NCBI GenBank assembly: GCA_965198675.1
Contig: OZ240666.1
Coordinates: 806,001 to 870,000 of the forward strand
Source: Prochloron sp965198675
GTDB lineage: Bacteria > Cyanobacteriota > Cyanobacteriia > Cyanobacteriales > Prochloraceae
DNA: 64,000 nucleotides
Reading direction: 5' to 3'
The position numbers and the translations under genes were made by a program. The notes under the pieces were generated by a model. That model ran no database searches. It saw nothing but the letters and a program-made list of their open reading frames with translations, and had not been told where the DNA came from. Below are positions 8,581 to 16,906 of this stretch, piece by piece; within the stretch, counting starts at the first letter, position 1; each line of letters opens with the position of its first letter.

Positions 8581-8689
8581 AGGGAACTCGTCGAAAGAGG
8601 AAACTCTCATAGCGATATGGGAATCCCCCGCTATACTGCGTAGCAGGACGCAAGCGGTTGCTACGCAATAGCGGCGGGAGGATGTCAAT
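8570..8689 (+). mobile_element. IS200/IS605-type right end, copy 1 (possible omega/reRNA region)
   Basis: 120 bp that appear identical to 22853-22972, ending in gcggcgggaggatgtcaat; beyond this the two copies diverge completely. Strong local inverted repeats (ccgctatactgcgtagc with gctacgcaatagcgg) fit an IS right end. In TnpB systems the guide RNA scaffold lies at this end and the guide is the flanking DNA; that assignment is inferred from known IS200/IS605 biology and is not shown here. Confidence 0.7.
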
Positions 8690-8713
8690 GTGGTCCTCGT
8701 CAAGACTGTTGTC

Positions 8714-8962
8714 TTAGGCATTTACTTGTTCAAACACTTTCGCTTTTTCCAGAATGCTACGAACCGTATCTGTGGGCTGTGCTCCATCTTTGAGCCGCTT
8801 AACAATAGCGGGGACGTTCAACCGGGTCTCATCAGTTCTGGGATTGTAGAAACCCAGTTCTTCCAAGGGACGACCATCGCGACGGGTGCTACTAGTCATG
8901 GCGACTATTCTGTAGCTTACTTCCCGTTTTTTCCCAAATCTCTTTAAACGCAGTTTAACCAT
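8714..8962 (-). CDS. rpsP: 30S ribosomal protein S16
   Basis: 82 residues that match bS16 end to end: MVKLRLKRFGKKREVSYRIV, DGRPLEELGFYNP, then the linker into DTVRSILEKAKVF. It lies 39 bp downstream of ffh on the same strand, the usual cyanobacterial ffh-rpsP order. The KH gene that should follow has been pushed away by the inserted IS DNA (7741-8689). Confidence 0.97.
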   Translation of the reverse strand: MVKLRLKRFGKKREVSYRIVAMTSSTRRDGRPLEELGFYNPRTDETRLNVPAIVKRLKDGAQPTDTVRSILEKAKVFEQVNA

Positions 8963-9001
8963 GATAGTTTAGAATTCTCCTTGCTAATTTTACCTTCTTT
9001 T

Positions 9002-10447
9002 TTATAAGGTTCCGAAACCTTTCTTCTTTTTCCCTTTTTTCTTTTTCTTCTTAGCATTACCGGGATAACCGCGAAAACCGGCTTGGGGAGCATTACCACC
9101 CATGCCAAACATACCCCCCAGACCTCCCATTCCAGGCATTCCAGACATTCCTCCTTGACCCATTTGCTGCATCATAGTGCGCATGCGGGTAAAATCCGTG
9201 ACCAATTTGCCAATATCCCGTTCCTTATGACCAGAACCTCTAGCAATGCGACGGCGACGACTAGGAGATTTGGCTAGTAATTCTGGATTTTGTCGTTCCT
9301 CTTTCGTCATGGAGTTTATCATAGCTTCCGTGCGCTTGAGCTGAGCTTCTCCCTTTTCTAGATCTCCACTACCCAGTTTATTCATTCCGGGAATCAGCTT
9401 CATCAGTCCACCAAAGGAACCCATATTCTTAAGCAGTCGCATTTGCTTGATGAAGTCGTCGAAGTCAAACTTGGCGGACAGGATTTTCGACTGCATTTTC
9501 TCCACGTCGGCGATATCTACGGATTCCTGGGCTTTTTCTACCAGGGTGACGATATCGCCCATATTGAGAATTCTGGATGCCATGCGATCGGGATAAAATG
9601 GGTCTAGGGCTTCCACTTTTTCCCCCACACCGACGAATTTAATCGGTTGACCGGAAACTTGGCGCACGGAAAGGGCTGCTCCACCGCGACTGTCTCCGTC
9701 TAGTTTGGTGAGGATAGCTCCCGTAATGCCAATTTGTTGGTGAAAGGTGTCCGTTAGGGTGGCCGCTTCCTGACCTGTCATGGCGTCTACCACCAATAAG
9801 GTCTCCTGGGGCTGGACTGTTTCTTTAATAGTCGCCAGTTCCCCCATCATTTCCGCGTCAATTTGCAGCCTTCCCGCTGTGTCGATGATGACCGTATCTA
9901 CTCCTATTTCCTTAGCTTTAGCGACACCTTGGCGGGCAATTTCCACCGGATTGGTATCCGTTCCCATTTCAAACACTGGGACATCAATTTGTTTGGAAAG
10001 AGTAATTAATTGGTCGATGGCTGCTGGGCGATAAATGTCTGTTGCCACCATGAGACAGCTGCGCTTTTGCTTCCTCAGGTACAGGGCTAACTTAGCCGTA
10101 GCAGTAGTTTTCCCCGTTCCCTGCAATCCTGCCATTAGGATAATTGTGGGCGGTGTGTCAGCAGTAGCGAGGGGAACGTTGCTTTCCCCCATTACCTGGA
10201 CTAATTCGTCATAGACAATTTTGATAAATTGTTCACCGGGGTTGACTCCGGAAATAACTTCTGCCCCCAGTGCTCTGGTTTGGACTTGGGCAATGAAATT
10301 TTTGACCACCTGGAGATTGACATCAGCTCCCAACAGGGCACGACGCACCTCTTTCAAGCTCTCTTTTATATTAGCCTCTGTTATTTTGTCCTGTCCGCGC
10401 AGTTTTTTCCAAGCGTCTTCTAGGCGATCTGCAAGAGCATCAAACAT
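9002..10447 (-). CDS. ffh: Signal recognition particle protein Ffh
   Basis: GTPase of the signal recognition particle, which targets nascent membrane proteins. The 481 residues comprise the N domain (1-85), the G domain with GLQGTGKTTATAKLA, DTAGRLQID and TKLDGDSRGGAALS, and the Met-rich M domain (RLLKNMGSFGGLMKLIPGM, SPSRRRRIARGSG). The tail is Gly/Met-rich and ends in a Lys run followed by GFGTL. Full length; first gene of the ffh-rpsP-KH group. Confidence 0.97.
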   Translation of the reverse strand: MFDALADRLEDAWKKLRGQDKITEANIKESLKEVRRALLGADVNLQVVKNFIAQVQTRALGAEVISGVNPGEQFIKIVYDELVQVMGESNVPLATADTPPTIILMAGLQGTGKTTATAKLALYLRKQKRSCLMVATDIYRPAAIDQLITLSKQIDVPVFEMGTDTNPVEIARQGVAKAKEIGVDTVIIDTAGRLQIDAEMMGELATIKETVQPQETLLVVDAMTGQEAATLTDTFHQQIGITGAILTKLDGDSRGGAALSVRQVSGQPIKFVGVGEKVEALDPFYPDRMASRILNMGDIVTLVEKAQESVDIADVEKMQSKILSAKFDFDDFIKQMRLLKNMGSFGGLMKLIPGMNKLGSGDLEKGEAQLKRTEAMINSMTKEERQNPELLAKSPSRRRRIARGSGHKERDIGKLVTDFTRMRTMMQQMGQGGMSGMPGMGGLGGMFGMGGNAPQAGFRGYPGNAKKKKKKGKKKKGFGTL

Positions 10448-10606
10448 AAAACAAATTTTGAACCTTTTGGACTAGTTTCTTTACTTCTTCCACAATAACC
10501 CAAATGTGACTTTTTTGCTCCATATGCTGATTTGTTTGGTAGGGGCGGAGGTTTTACGCCCTCTTCAATGCTATAATTTAAAATGACCCAAAATCGAGAT
10601 TGAGCT

Positions 10607-11353
10607 ATGACCATTTCGGCAGCTCCAGTTATTATATACCCCGAATCGGACGGAAAACCCTTGGCCGATAATACCCTCCAATTTCGTTATATTACCACTA
10701 TACAAGGGGGAATCGATGCCCTATTTGCTGATAACCCCAATGTTTTTGTGGCTGGGGACTTGTTTTGGTATGCTGTAAAAGGGGAACCGGACGCAAAACA
10801 AGCTCCTGACATAATGGTAGTATTTGGGAGACCGAGAGGCGATCGCCGTTCCTACAAACAATGGGAAGAAGAAAATATTCCACCCCAGGTAGTATTTGAA
10901 ATTGCTTCTGTCAGTAATACAAGAAAGGAGCTAGAAGGGAAAAAATTTGAATTCTATGAGCGTCACGGGGTAGAAGAATACTATATCTTCGATCCAGATA
11001 GAAGTTCATTGAAGGGTTGGTTGCGTCGGTTCTCTTATTTACAACCTATTTGGGAAATATCCGGGTGGATAAGTCCTCGTTTAAAGGTTCGTTTTCAAGT
11101 ATCAGACGGCCAACTCCAATTGTATTGTCCCGACGGAGAAGTCTTTGGGAGTTATCAGGAGATAATGGCTCAAAAGCATAACCTCCAACAAGAACGAGAT
11201 ACTTTAGCCTCTCAACAGCGACAATCAGTTATCCGTTTATTGGCAATGGGTTTGACTGATGAGCAAGTTGCAGCAGCTTTGGGATTATCTGTAGAATCGG
11301 TGAGGGAGATAGCTTCAGCTAAAGCGGCAGGAGCGGAACGCCATAATCTTTGA
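10607..11353 (+). CDS. Uma2 family (DUF820) endonuclease-like protein
   Basis: 248 residues with a PD-(D/E)XK-like fold of the Uma2/DUF820 family, greatly expanded in cyanobacteria and of unknown substrate. Visible core: KQAPDIMVVFGRPRGDRRSYK, then PPQVVFEIASVSNTRKEL and HGVEEYYIFDPDR (Asp, Glu and the acidic EYYIFDP strand). A C-terminal coiled coil (KHNLQQERDTLASQQRQ) is followed by a helix with MGLTDEQVAAALGLS, like a small HTH. A truncated paralogue lies at 29258-29623. Confidence 0.88.
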   Translation: MTISAAPVIIYPESDGKPLADNTLQFRYITTIQGGIDALFADNPNVFVAGDLFWYAVKGEPDAKQAPDIMVVFGRPRGDRRSYKQWEEENIPPQVVFEIASVSNTRKELEGKKFEFYERHGVEEYYIFDPDRSSLKGWLRRFSYLQPIWEISGWISPRLKVRFQVSDGQLQLYCPDGEVFGSYQEIMAQKHNLQQERDTLASQQRQSVIRLLAMGLTDEQVAAALGLSVESVREIASAKAAGAERHNL

Positions 11354-11409
11354 TTTGGCGTGAGAGAAACCCCCCTCTACTCCCCCCAAGGGGAGATGCC
11401 GCAGGAGGT

Positions 11410-11834
11410 TTAACTTGGCGTATCCTGAGATTCTATGTATTTTCGTAGTGTAGCTACCGTTGTACCCCCACAACTAGCGATAAAATAAGAACCATTCCAC
11501 AACTCATTTTGGCGATAGAAAAGCTTCACCCGCTCGTTAAATTCTTGGCGTCCCCTGCGGCTAGTAACCGTTTTGATGTTGTTTATGAATTTACTCAACT
11601 CCATCTGTGGATAATATTGAAACAGCAAGTGTATATGGTCTTCCTCGACCTTAGCTTCAACTAGCTTACAGTCCCACTTCTGACACAAGTCATCTAGAAT
11701 TTCCCCTAACCGTTCTAAGATTTCTCCTGTAAACACCTTCCGTCTATATTTGGTGGTCAATACAAGATGGGCTGATCTGTTATCACAGATCGGTCGGGAA
11801 CCTCACGCCCTCTTGAAATAAAATCTTTTTTCAC
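11410..11834 (-). pseudogene. TnpA (Y1/HUH transposase) with N-terminal frameshift
   Basis: The main frame covers TTKYRRKVFTG, the HUH motif in EEDHIHLLFQ, NELWNGSYF and the catalytic Tyr region ATLRKYIESQ. It has no standard start at the family's N terminus. In the adjacent frame a GTG at 11834 opens a stretch VKKDFISRGREVPDRSV that fits the missing N terminus. The switch falls near 11785-11790, inside a hairpin (gatctgt..acagatc). This is either an inactivating frameshift or, less likely, programmed slippage. Confidence 0.75.
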
Positions 11835-13075
11835 TGTTGCCAAAATGCATAAGTGTTGTTATACTGAGTGTAGTAGATATTTAAAGCGCTAAATTCTAGG
11901 GATGAAATATACCTACCAGTATCGCCTATATCCAACCAGACAACAGCAGCAGATACTGAATCTGTGGCTGAGGATTTGCAGGTATTGGTACAACCGTCAA
12001 TTGGGAGACCGATTCGACTGGTGGGAGCATAATCGAACTTCCATGAATGCTTGCCCTTTGGTGTGCAGCCTTCCCTCGTTAAGAGATAAGCCAAACTATT
12101 ACAGTCAGAAAAAATATCTACCTTTCCTCAAAAAAGACTTGGTCACTATCGACTGGTCGAGAGAATTATTAGATTTTTCTCAAGTCCCTGCTAATACTTT
12201 GCAGCAAGGACGCTTGCGCGGTTGCTTACGCAAATGTAAAAGGGTAGATGAAACATTCAAAAGATATATCAAAGGAGATTACCAAAATAAACGTAGTGGG
12301 AAGCCTAGGTTTAAATCTTCCTCCCGATATCGTTCATTAGTTTTTGAAGGGGCGGGACTTGAATTACATTCCTGTTCTGTGGGAGGTAAATACCTGTATT
12401 TGAAGACTCCTAAGCTAGGTGTTGTTAAAATTCGTACCCATCGCCACTTGCCCGATGGGGCGATATTAAAGCAGGTACAGGTCATAAAAAAGGCAGATGG
12501 CTGGGATGTCAATCTGTACCTCGATGACCCCACAGTGCCTATATTTGAGCAAGACTTGGTAACCCCTGATTGGGATAATTCTTTGGGCCTGGATGCTGTC
12601 CTGCATGAGGACGATTTTCTAGCCACATCTGATGGGAAAAAGTTACCGGCTGTTAAGTCCTATCGTAGAAACCATTCTCGCCTAAGCAAGGTACAGACTA
12701 GGAAGAATGCCAGAAAAAAGGGGAGTAGAGCCAGAAGAAAACTTGCCATTAGGGAAGGCAGAGAACACCAAAGAATCGCCAGAAGCCGTAAAGACCACGC
12801 TTATAAAACTGCCCATGCATTGATGCGCACGGGGAAACAAGTATTCTTCCATGAAAAGCTAAATCTTAAGGGGTTGGGTAGGCGAAATAAAGCCAAACCC
12901 GACGGGCAGGGCGGTTATCTACCGAATGGCCAATCTGCTAAATCGGGATTAAATAAATCCTGGAAAGATGCCGCTTTTGGGCAATTTTTCTCGATCTTGG
13001 AATACATAGCTGGAAAAGCTGGAGCCAAGACAGTGGGAGTCAATCCTGCCTATACATCACAGGTGCTCTCCTATA

Positions 13076-13977
13076 GAACCCATTTGAGATCTTTTTAAGT
13101 AGTGGCTAGCCTTTTAAGCATCAGTCGGACAAAACATAGACTAATCTTGGTATTAGCATGCTCAAGAGTCCTTTCAAAGTTTTTGACCAAACTCTTGCAT
13201 CTTTCCATCCACGAATTAGTTCTTTCAATCACCCACCGCGCTTTTACTGGCACAAAACCGGTTTTTCCTTCCTTTTTCTTTTGAGCTTTTGATGGTTTAC
13301 GGGAGACCTTAAATCTAATCTTAGTCATAATCGCCGGATAAATTTTATGTAATTCCTGGGTCAGTTTTTCTGGGTGATATCCATGGTCAAGCAAAATGGT
13401 AATCTTGGGGATGTTGACTGGTTTAGACTTGAAATAATCTATGTTTTTCGATAACATTTCAATCAAACCCACATCGTCAGATACCGATGCTTTGGTGCAA
13501 TGACTAAAAAAAGGAAAGCCCAAAATATCTACTGCTAGATGTCTTTTAAGACCATTGGTAGACTTGTAAAAACAAAACCCTTTCGACTTTACACTGGCGT
13601 TACAGGTATTTTTTACCGCTTGGGAGTCAATGATGATTAGGGTTGTCCATTGCCCTTTTTTTTTAACTTGCTGACGGACTCTACTATGCAAGATATCTCT
13701 GATTGCTTCGATTACCCCAAGCGATCGCCACTGTTTGTAGTACCAAAATACTGTGGAATAGGGGGGCAAGTCTTTGGGTAAGTCACACCAATTACAACCA
13801 TTCTTTAATTGGTACAAGATACCATCTAAAATCTGCCTTTTACTCCATTTTGGTGGTCTTGTCTGTTTCTTTTTGGGCAACAGAGGTTCTATTATTTTCC
13901 ACTCCCCGTCTGTCAAACTACTTGAGTACGGCATTTTTTCCCTATTTTACTCCACAACAGAGATCTCAAATGGGTTC
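13076..13977 (-). mobile_element. Intact 902-bp IS5-type element
   Basis: 17-bp terminal inverted repeats GAACCCATTTGAGATCT (13076-13092) and AGATCTCAAATGGGTTC (13961-13977) are exact complements. A TATA target duplication flanks them (13072-13075 and 13978-13981). One full transposase gene fills the interior. It sits inside tnpB, and its perfect ends suggest a recent insertion. Confidence 0.93.
13095..13934 (-). CDS. IS5 family transposase
   Basis: 279-residue DDE transposase. It starts MPYSSSLTDGEWKIIEPLLP, the typical IS5-type N terminus. The catalytic acids are visible in order: Asp in LIIIDSQAVKN, Asp in ILLDHGYHPEK and Glu in RWVIERTNSWMERC. The gene fills the element between its inverted repeats and looks intact and probably functional. 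Confidence 0.93.
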   Translation of the reverse strand: MPYSSSLTDGEWKIIEPLLPKKKQTRPPKWSKRQILDGILYQLKNGCNWCDLPKDLPPYSTVFWYYKQWRSLGVIEAIRDILHSRVRQQVKKKGQWTTLIIIDSQAVKNTCNASVKSKGFCFYKSTNGLKRHLAVDILGFPFFSHCTKASVSDDVGLIEMLSKNIDYFKSKPVNIPKITILLDHGYHPEKLTQELHKIYPAIMTKIRFKVSRKPSKAQKKKEGKTGFVPVKARWVIERTNSWMERCKSLVKNFERTLEHANTKISLCFVRLMLKRLATT

Positions 13978-14208
13978 TATAGGGATGAATTCGTCTTTAC
14001 TGATTGCTCTATAAGAACCTATTTCGATACCGATGAGCAGCTTAATATTGACCGTGACATTAATGCAGCGGTCAATATCAAGAGAGTTGGGCTGGACGTG
14101 TTCCCAACTAGAAAACGCCGGAAGGGGAATCCTGTAGTCGTTAAATCCACTACTAATAGTACCTCAAAGGAAGTTCTACCTGTCTTTAATAAGGCAGTTG
14201 AGAAGCCT

Positions 14209-14249
14209 ACACCGTACCCCCGCCATTAATCAATGCCGGGGGTCGGTGT
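14209..14249 (+). repeat. Stem-loop at the tnpB 3' end
   Basis: ACACCG-t-ACCCCCG pairs with CGGGGGT-c-GGTGT around a 13-nt loop, overlapping the last codons of tnpB. It may be a subterminal hairpin of the IS right end or part of the guide-RNA scaffold. Confidence 0.6.
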
Positions 14250-14273
14250 AGGAGCGTCACTCTGATAAAACCA

Positions 14274-14332
14274 GTCAACTACCGCACGCTAACCCTGCGG
14301 GTATAGCTTGGGCTTGAAAAAGCCTGTTGACC
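14274..14332 (+). repeat. Right-end secondary structure of the IS200/IS605-type element
   Basis: GTCAAC at the start pairs with GTTGAC at the end, with inner stems including gggcttgaaaaagcc. This layout is common at the right end of cyanobacterial TnpB elements, where the guide scaffold ends and the flank begins. Boundary and RNA role are inferred. Confidence 0.5.
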
Positions 14333-14505
14333 AATGTTTTTTCCGTAGTCACGGGGCGCAATAATGGTATATTCGCAGTCAAACCCTGATTACAGGTCTA
14401 TTTCAGCAGGTCACCATCATGACAATGCAGTATTACCCCAAAATCTTCAAGAAAAATTAATTTTTCCGGTTCATGAGTATATTATGATGGTTAGTAATTC
14501 ATTCG

Positions 14506-14983
14506 ATGGACAAAATTGCCATGGGTATTACGTATGCGGTGGATTTGGTGATGTGCATTGATGCAACTGGCTCAATGGGGCATCTAATAGAGGCAGTTAA
14601 GTCTTCAGCTCTCGAATTTCATGGAAAATTGGAATCGGTTATGAAGGAAAAGCAGAAGGTGATCGATCAGTTGAGAGTCAGAGTGATTGTCTTCAGAGAT
14701 TACTGGGCTGATTCGCCATCCTTGGCAATGCAATGTTCAGAGTTTTTCAACCTGAGGACTCAATCTTCTGATTTTGCAAGCTTTGTTAGTGACATTAAGG
14801 CAACTGGAGGAGGCAATGTCAACGGCTGCAAAACGATTGCTAATTTTTGCGCCCGATGTCTCACCTTGGACTATAATGGCAAGTAGTTGGAATAACACTA
14901 TCCACCTGGCATTCCAAGCGGGGAATGGCTTGGAGGAATTTGAAATGGATGAGATATTAAACGCAATTGCTAATAGCATCTAA
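14506..14983 (+). pseudogene. TerY-like VWA domain protein, internally deleted
   Basis: The start MDKIAMGITYAVDLVMCIDA and the MIDAS motif DATGSMG match TerY-type von Willebrand A proteins, which bind a metal ion and act in stress-linked phosphorylation cassettes. The first frame runs to IKATGGG and then degenerates, stopping at 14886. A second frame carries AKRLLIFAPDVSPW and DEILNAIANSI, which looks like the family's C terminus. The region expected between them (roughly 70 residues by memory of the family) is missing, so this is a deletion plus frameshift. Confidence 0.75.
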
Positions 14984-14987
14984 GATT

Positions 14988-15128
14988 ATGTTGCCTAAAA
15001 ACAATTTGACCATAGAGATAGTAGCGTCAGCCGGAAAAGGTGAAGACAGTCATCTGTTCTATGATGAATATGATTCTAATTGTATTGTCTTGGGGGTATT
15101 TGATGGGCTAGGAGGAAGATCCGCTTAA
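14988..15128 (+). pseudogene. N-terminal fragment of a PP2C-type phosphatase
   Basis: 46 codons reading MLPKNNLTIEIVASAGKGED and LGVFDGLGGRSA before a TAA. GKGEDS and the VFDGLGG metal-site motif are the first two PP2C signatures (compare DGxGG). The rest of the 200-plus residue domain is gone; a possible tail scrap (INQQFDKLRPNANSQIKK) follows at about 15180-15235. It lies five bases after the VWA pseudogene and before the kinase. Confidence 0.65.
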
Positions 15129-15244
15129 CAACACCACAGATAAAAATCATCGCAAACATAAATGTCAATAGCTACACAAAATTAACCAACAGTTCGACAA
15201 ACTTCGTCCTAATGCCAATTCTCAAATAAAGAAGATAATAAACT

Positions 15245-16300
15245 ATGTCTTATAAAGTTGGAGAAGTTCTAGGTAAGTACACAGTAACTCGTGATTTCGA
15301 CAGTGCTAACGGTGGTCAATGTCAATGGGGTTTTGGAGAGGATAATAAGAAAGAATTTTTCATAAAAAAATTTCTTAACCCTGTTTATCCAGGAGAAAAA
15401 GCACCTGGGAGTGATAAGGGTAAGCAAAAAAAACGCGCTCAATGTGATAAATTTGCCAAGAAGCAGCGAGCATTAATCAAAGCCCTTGCTGGTTGTGGTA
15501 ATGGTGGGTTAGTAGTGAAAACTATAGAATTGTTCAGCCATGGAAACGACTTTGGTAAACACTACTTCAAGGTTACTGAAAAGGTTGATACAAGTTCTTT
15601 ATCAGACGAAGTTCATACCTTGGAAATCAAGAAAAAATTGTTTGTTCTCCTGACAGCCGCAGGTGCAGTCAGCATACTTCATAGAAATGGTATTATCCAT
15701 CTTGATCTAAAGCCGGACAATATACTGATTCAAGAATATGGCGGTAAATTAATCGCCAAAGTAATTGATTTTGATAGCAGTATTTTAGAGGGAGAGTCTA
15801 CTGAAGCTGAAACCCTTGTAGGGGATCCGGTTTATTACTCACCTGAATTTGCCCGCCATATTGCTGCACCGGTGGAGGAACCACCACCGACTAAAAAGTC
15901 TGATATTTTCTCTTTAGGTTTAATTTTCTGTAAATATTGGACTGGTAAACTGCCTACTTTTCCTTTCAATTACAACTATGCTCATGAAGCTGTTGTCGAA
16001 GGGGAAAAACTGTCGGTTCCCAACACCTCTGATGGAACAGTGAAGTCTGAAAAAAGGAAAATCTCTCGTCTATCAGGTACTCTCATAAAATCCAAAGCCA
16101 CCAAAACTCATCCAGACTCCACCAATACAGATATTCAGCAACTAATTCAAAGGATGCTTGAAGCAGATCCAAAAACTAGGTTGTGTATTAAAACAGTGCA
16201 TGAAAGTTTAAAGCATCTGTACCATCATGGAAAGTTACCCAAACTTGATGTAGATAAACCGAAGACCAGGCTTACATTTAGCCAAAATTTGAGGCGTTAA
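15245..16300 (+). CDS. Serine/threonine protein kinase
   Basis: 351 residues. N lobe: the glycine-rich loop is weak (RDFDSANGGQCQWGFG), with a likely catalytic Lys in FFIKKFL. C lobe: HRNGIIHLDLKPDNILIQ (catalytic Asp, HLD instead of HRD), IDFDSS in place of DFG, DPVYYSPEFA (activation segment with the APE-equivalent SPE) and KKSDIFSLGLIFCKYWTG. The tail contains LEADPKTRLCI. Its position after VWA and PP2C pieces and 1 bp before a zinc-ribbon gene matches the TerY-P triad, in which the kinase has a zinc-ribbon partner. The kinase itself looks intact. Confidence 0.87.
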   Translation: MSYKVGEVLGKYTVTRDFDSANGGQCQWGFGEDNKKEFFIKKFLNPVYPGEKAPGSDKGKQKKRAQCDKFAKKQRALIKALAGCGNGGLVVKTIELFSHGNDFGKHYFKVTEKVDTSSLSDEVHTLEIKKKLFVLLTAAGAVSILHRNGIIHLDLKPDNILIQEYGGKLIAKVIDFDSSILEGESTEAETLVGDPVYYSPEFARHIAAPVEEPPPTKKSDIFSLGLIFCKYWTGKLPTFPFNYNYAHEAVVEGEKLSVPNTSDGTVKSEKRKISRLSGTLIKSKATKTHPDSTNTDIQQLIQRMLEADPKTRLCIKTVHESLKHLYHHGKLPKLDVDKPKTRLTFSQNLRR

Positions 16301-16301
16301 T

Positions 16302-16883
16302 ATGACCACATATAAATGCGAGAATTGTAGCCACGAACCAATTTTAAGTTCTCGTCCCCGTGAATGTGAAATTTGCGGTGGCGATTTAGTTGTTCTAGAA
16401 GACCCCCATCCTGCTGTAAAGACAGTAGCCCCTAGAACGACAACCGACAAGCCTATTTTCAAGGAATATAAACCCAAGGTTCACGATAAAACTACAAGGA
16501 AACCACCTATTATAAAAAGAAAAAGTGTACCGAGATGGGCAATTATATTAGGCGCGGCTGGCTTGATAATTTCAGTTGTTGCAAAACCAATAGTTTCTTG
16601 GTTAAAAGAGCTTCAACGAGAAGGAACAGACGAAAAAATAGAGTGGAAACGACATGATTCAATTAATCAAGGCAATAATACCAATAGACTAAGAATAGTC
16701 ACTCAAGGCAATTTAGTTACAGGATTTATTAATGATAAAATGGTAGGAGATTTCAAGGATGATTCATACGAATCTGGAGAGGTAGGAGTATGGTCAGGTA
16801 GTAATGGAGTAGCGGTAAATTTCGACAAGATTAATGTTACTGTCACTTTGTTCCCTATTTTGGGAATTCAGATAAAATCTTAA
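16302..16883 (+). CDS. Zinc-ribbon, single-pass membrane protein
   Basis: 193 residues. An N-terminal zinc ribbon (CENCSHEP ... CEICGGD, CxxC pairs at about 6-9 and 24-27) is followed by a basic linker, one membrane helix (WAIILGAAGLIISVVAKPIV, about 77-97) and a C-terminal beta-rich region (LVTGFINDKMVGDFKDD, SGEVGVWSGSNGVAVNFDK) resembling a concanavalin/DUF1080-like sandwich. Starts one base after the kinase stop, so the two are cotranscribed. In related loci the ribbon is often fused to the kinase. The C terminus may be cut short; a PDZ-like scrap follows. Confidence 0.7.
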   Translation: MTTYKCENCSHEPILSSRPRECEICGGDLVVLEDPHPAVKTVAPRTTTDKPIFKEYKPKVHDKTTRKPPIIKRKSVPRWAIILGAAGLIISVVAKPIVSWLKELQREGTDEKIEWKRHDSINQGNNTNRLRIVTQGNLVTGFINDKMVGDFKDDSYESGEVGVWSGSNGVAVNFDKINVTVTLFPILGIQIKS

Positions 16884-16906
16884 TCAAATAATTTTAGTGA
16901 AGATGA

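Larger units (their letters stand above)
11902..14229 (+). pseudogene. TnpB-like RuvC nuclease, interrupted by an IS5-type element
   Basis: RNA-guided nuclease family of IS200/IS605 elements. The N-terminal piece (11902-13075) runs from MKYTYQYRLYPTRQQQ through SLGLDAVLHEDDFLATSDG (RuvC-I Asp region), FFHEKLNLKGLGRR (RuvC-II Glu) and NPAYTSQVLSY. Removing 13076-13977 plus one TATA joins it in frame to RDEFVFTDCSIRTYFD and NIDRDINAAVNIKR (RuvC-III Asp), ending at 14229. The usual CxxC...CxxC zinc finger between TSQ and DRD is not present, so this is a zinc-finger-less lineage. Confidence 0.85.
11360..14332. mobile_element. IS200/IS605-type element with divergent tnpA/tnpB, interrupted by an IS5-type element
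   Basis: The element carries a minus-strand Y1 transposase gene (frameshifted) and a plus-strand tnpB, divergent as in IS605-like elements. The left side begins just after the Uma2 stop (ggcgtgagagaaaccc), but the exact end is not defined. The right side carries two strong stem-loops (14209-14249 and 14274-14332). An IS5-type element interrupts tnpB at 13076-13977, so the host element is dead unless supplied in trans. Confidence 0.75.
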
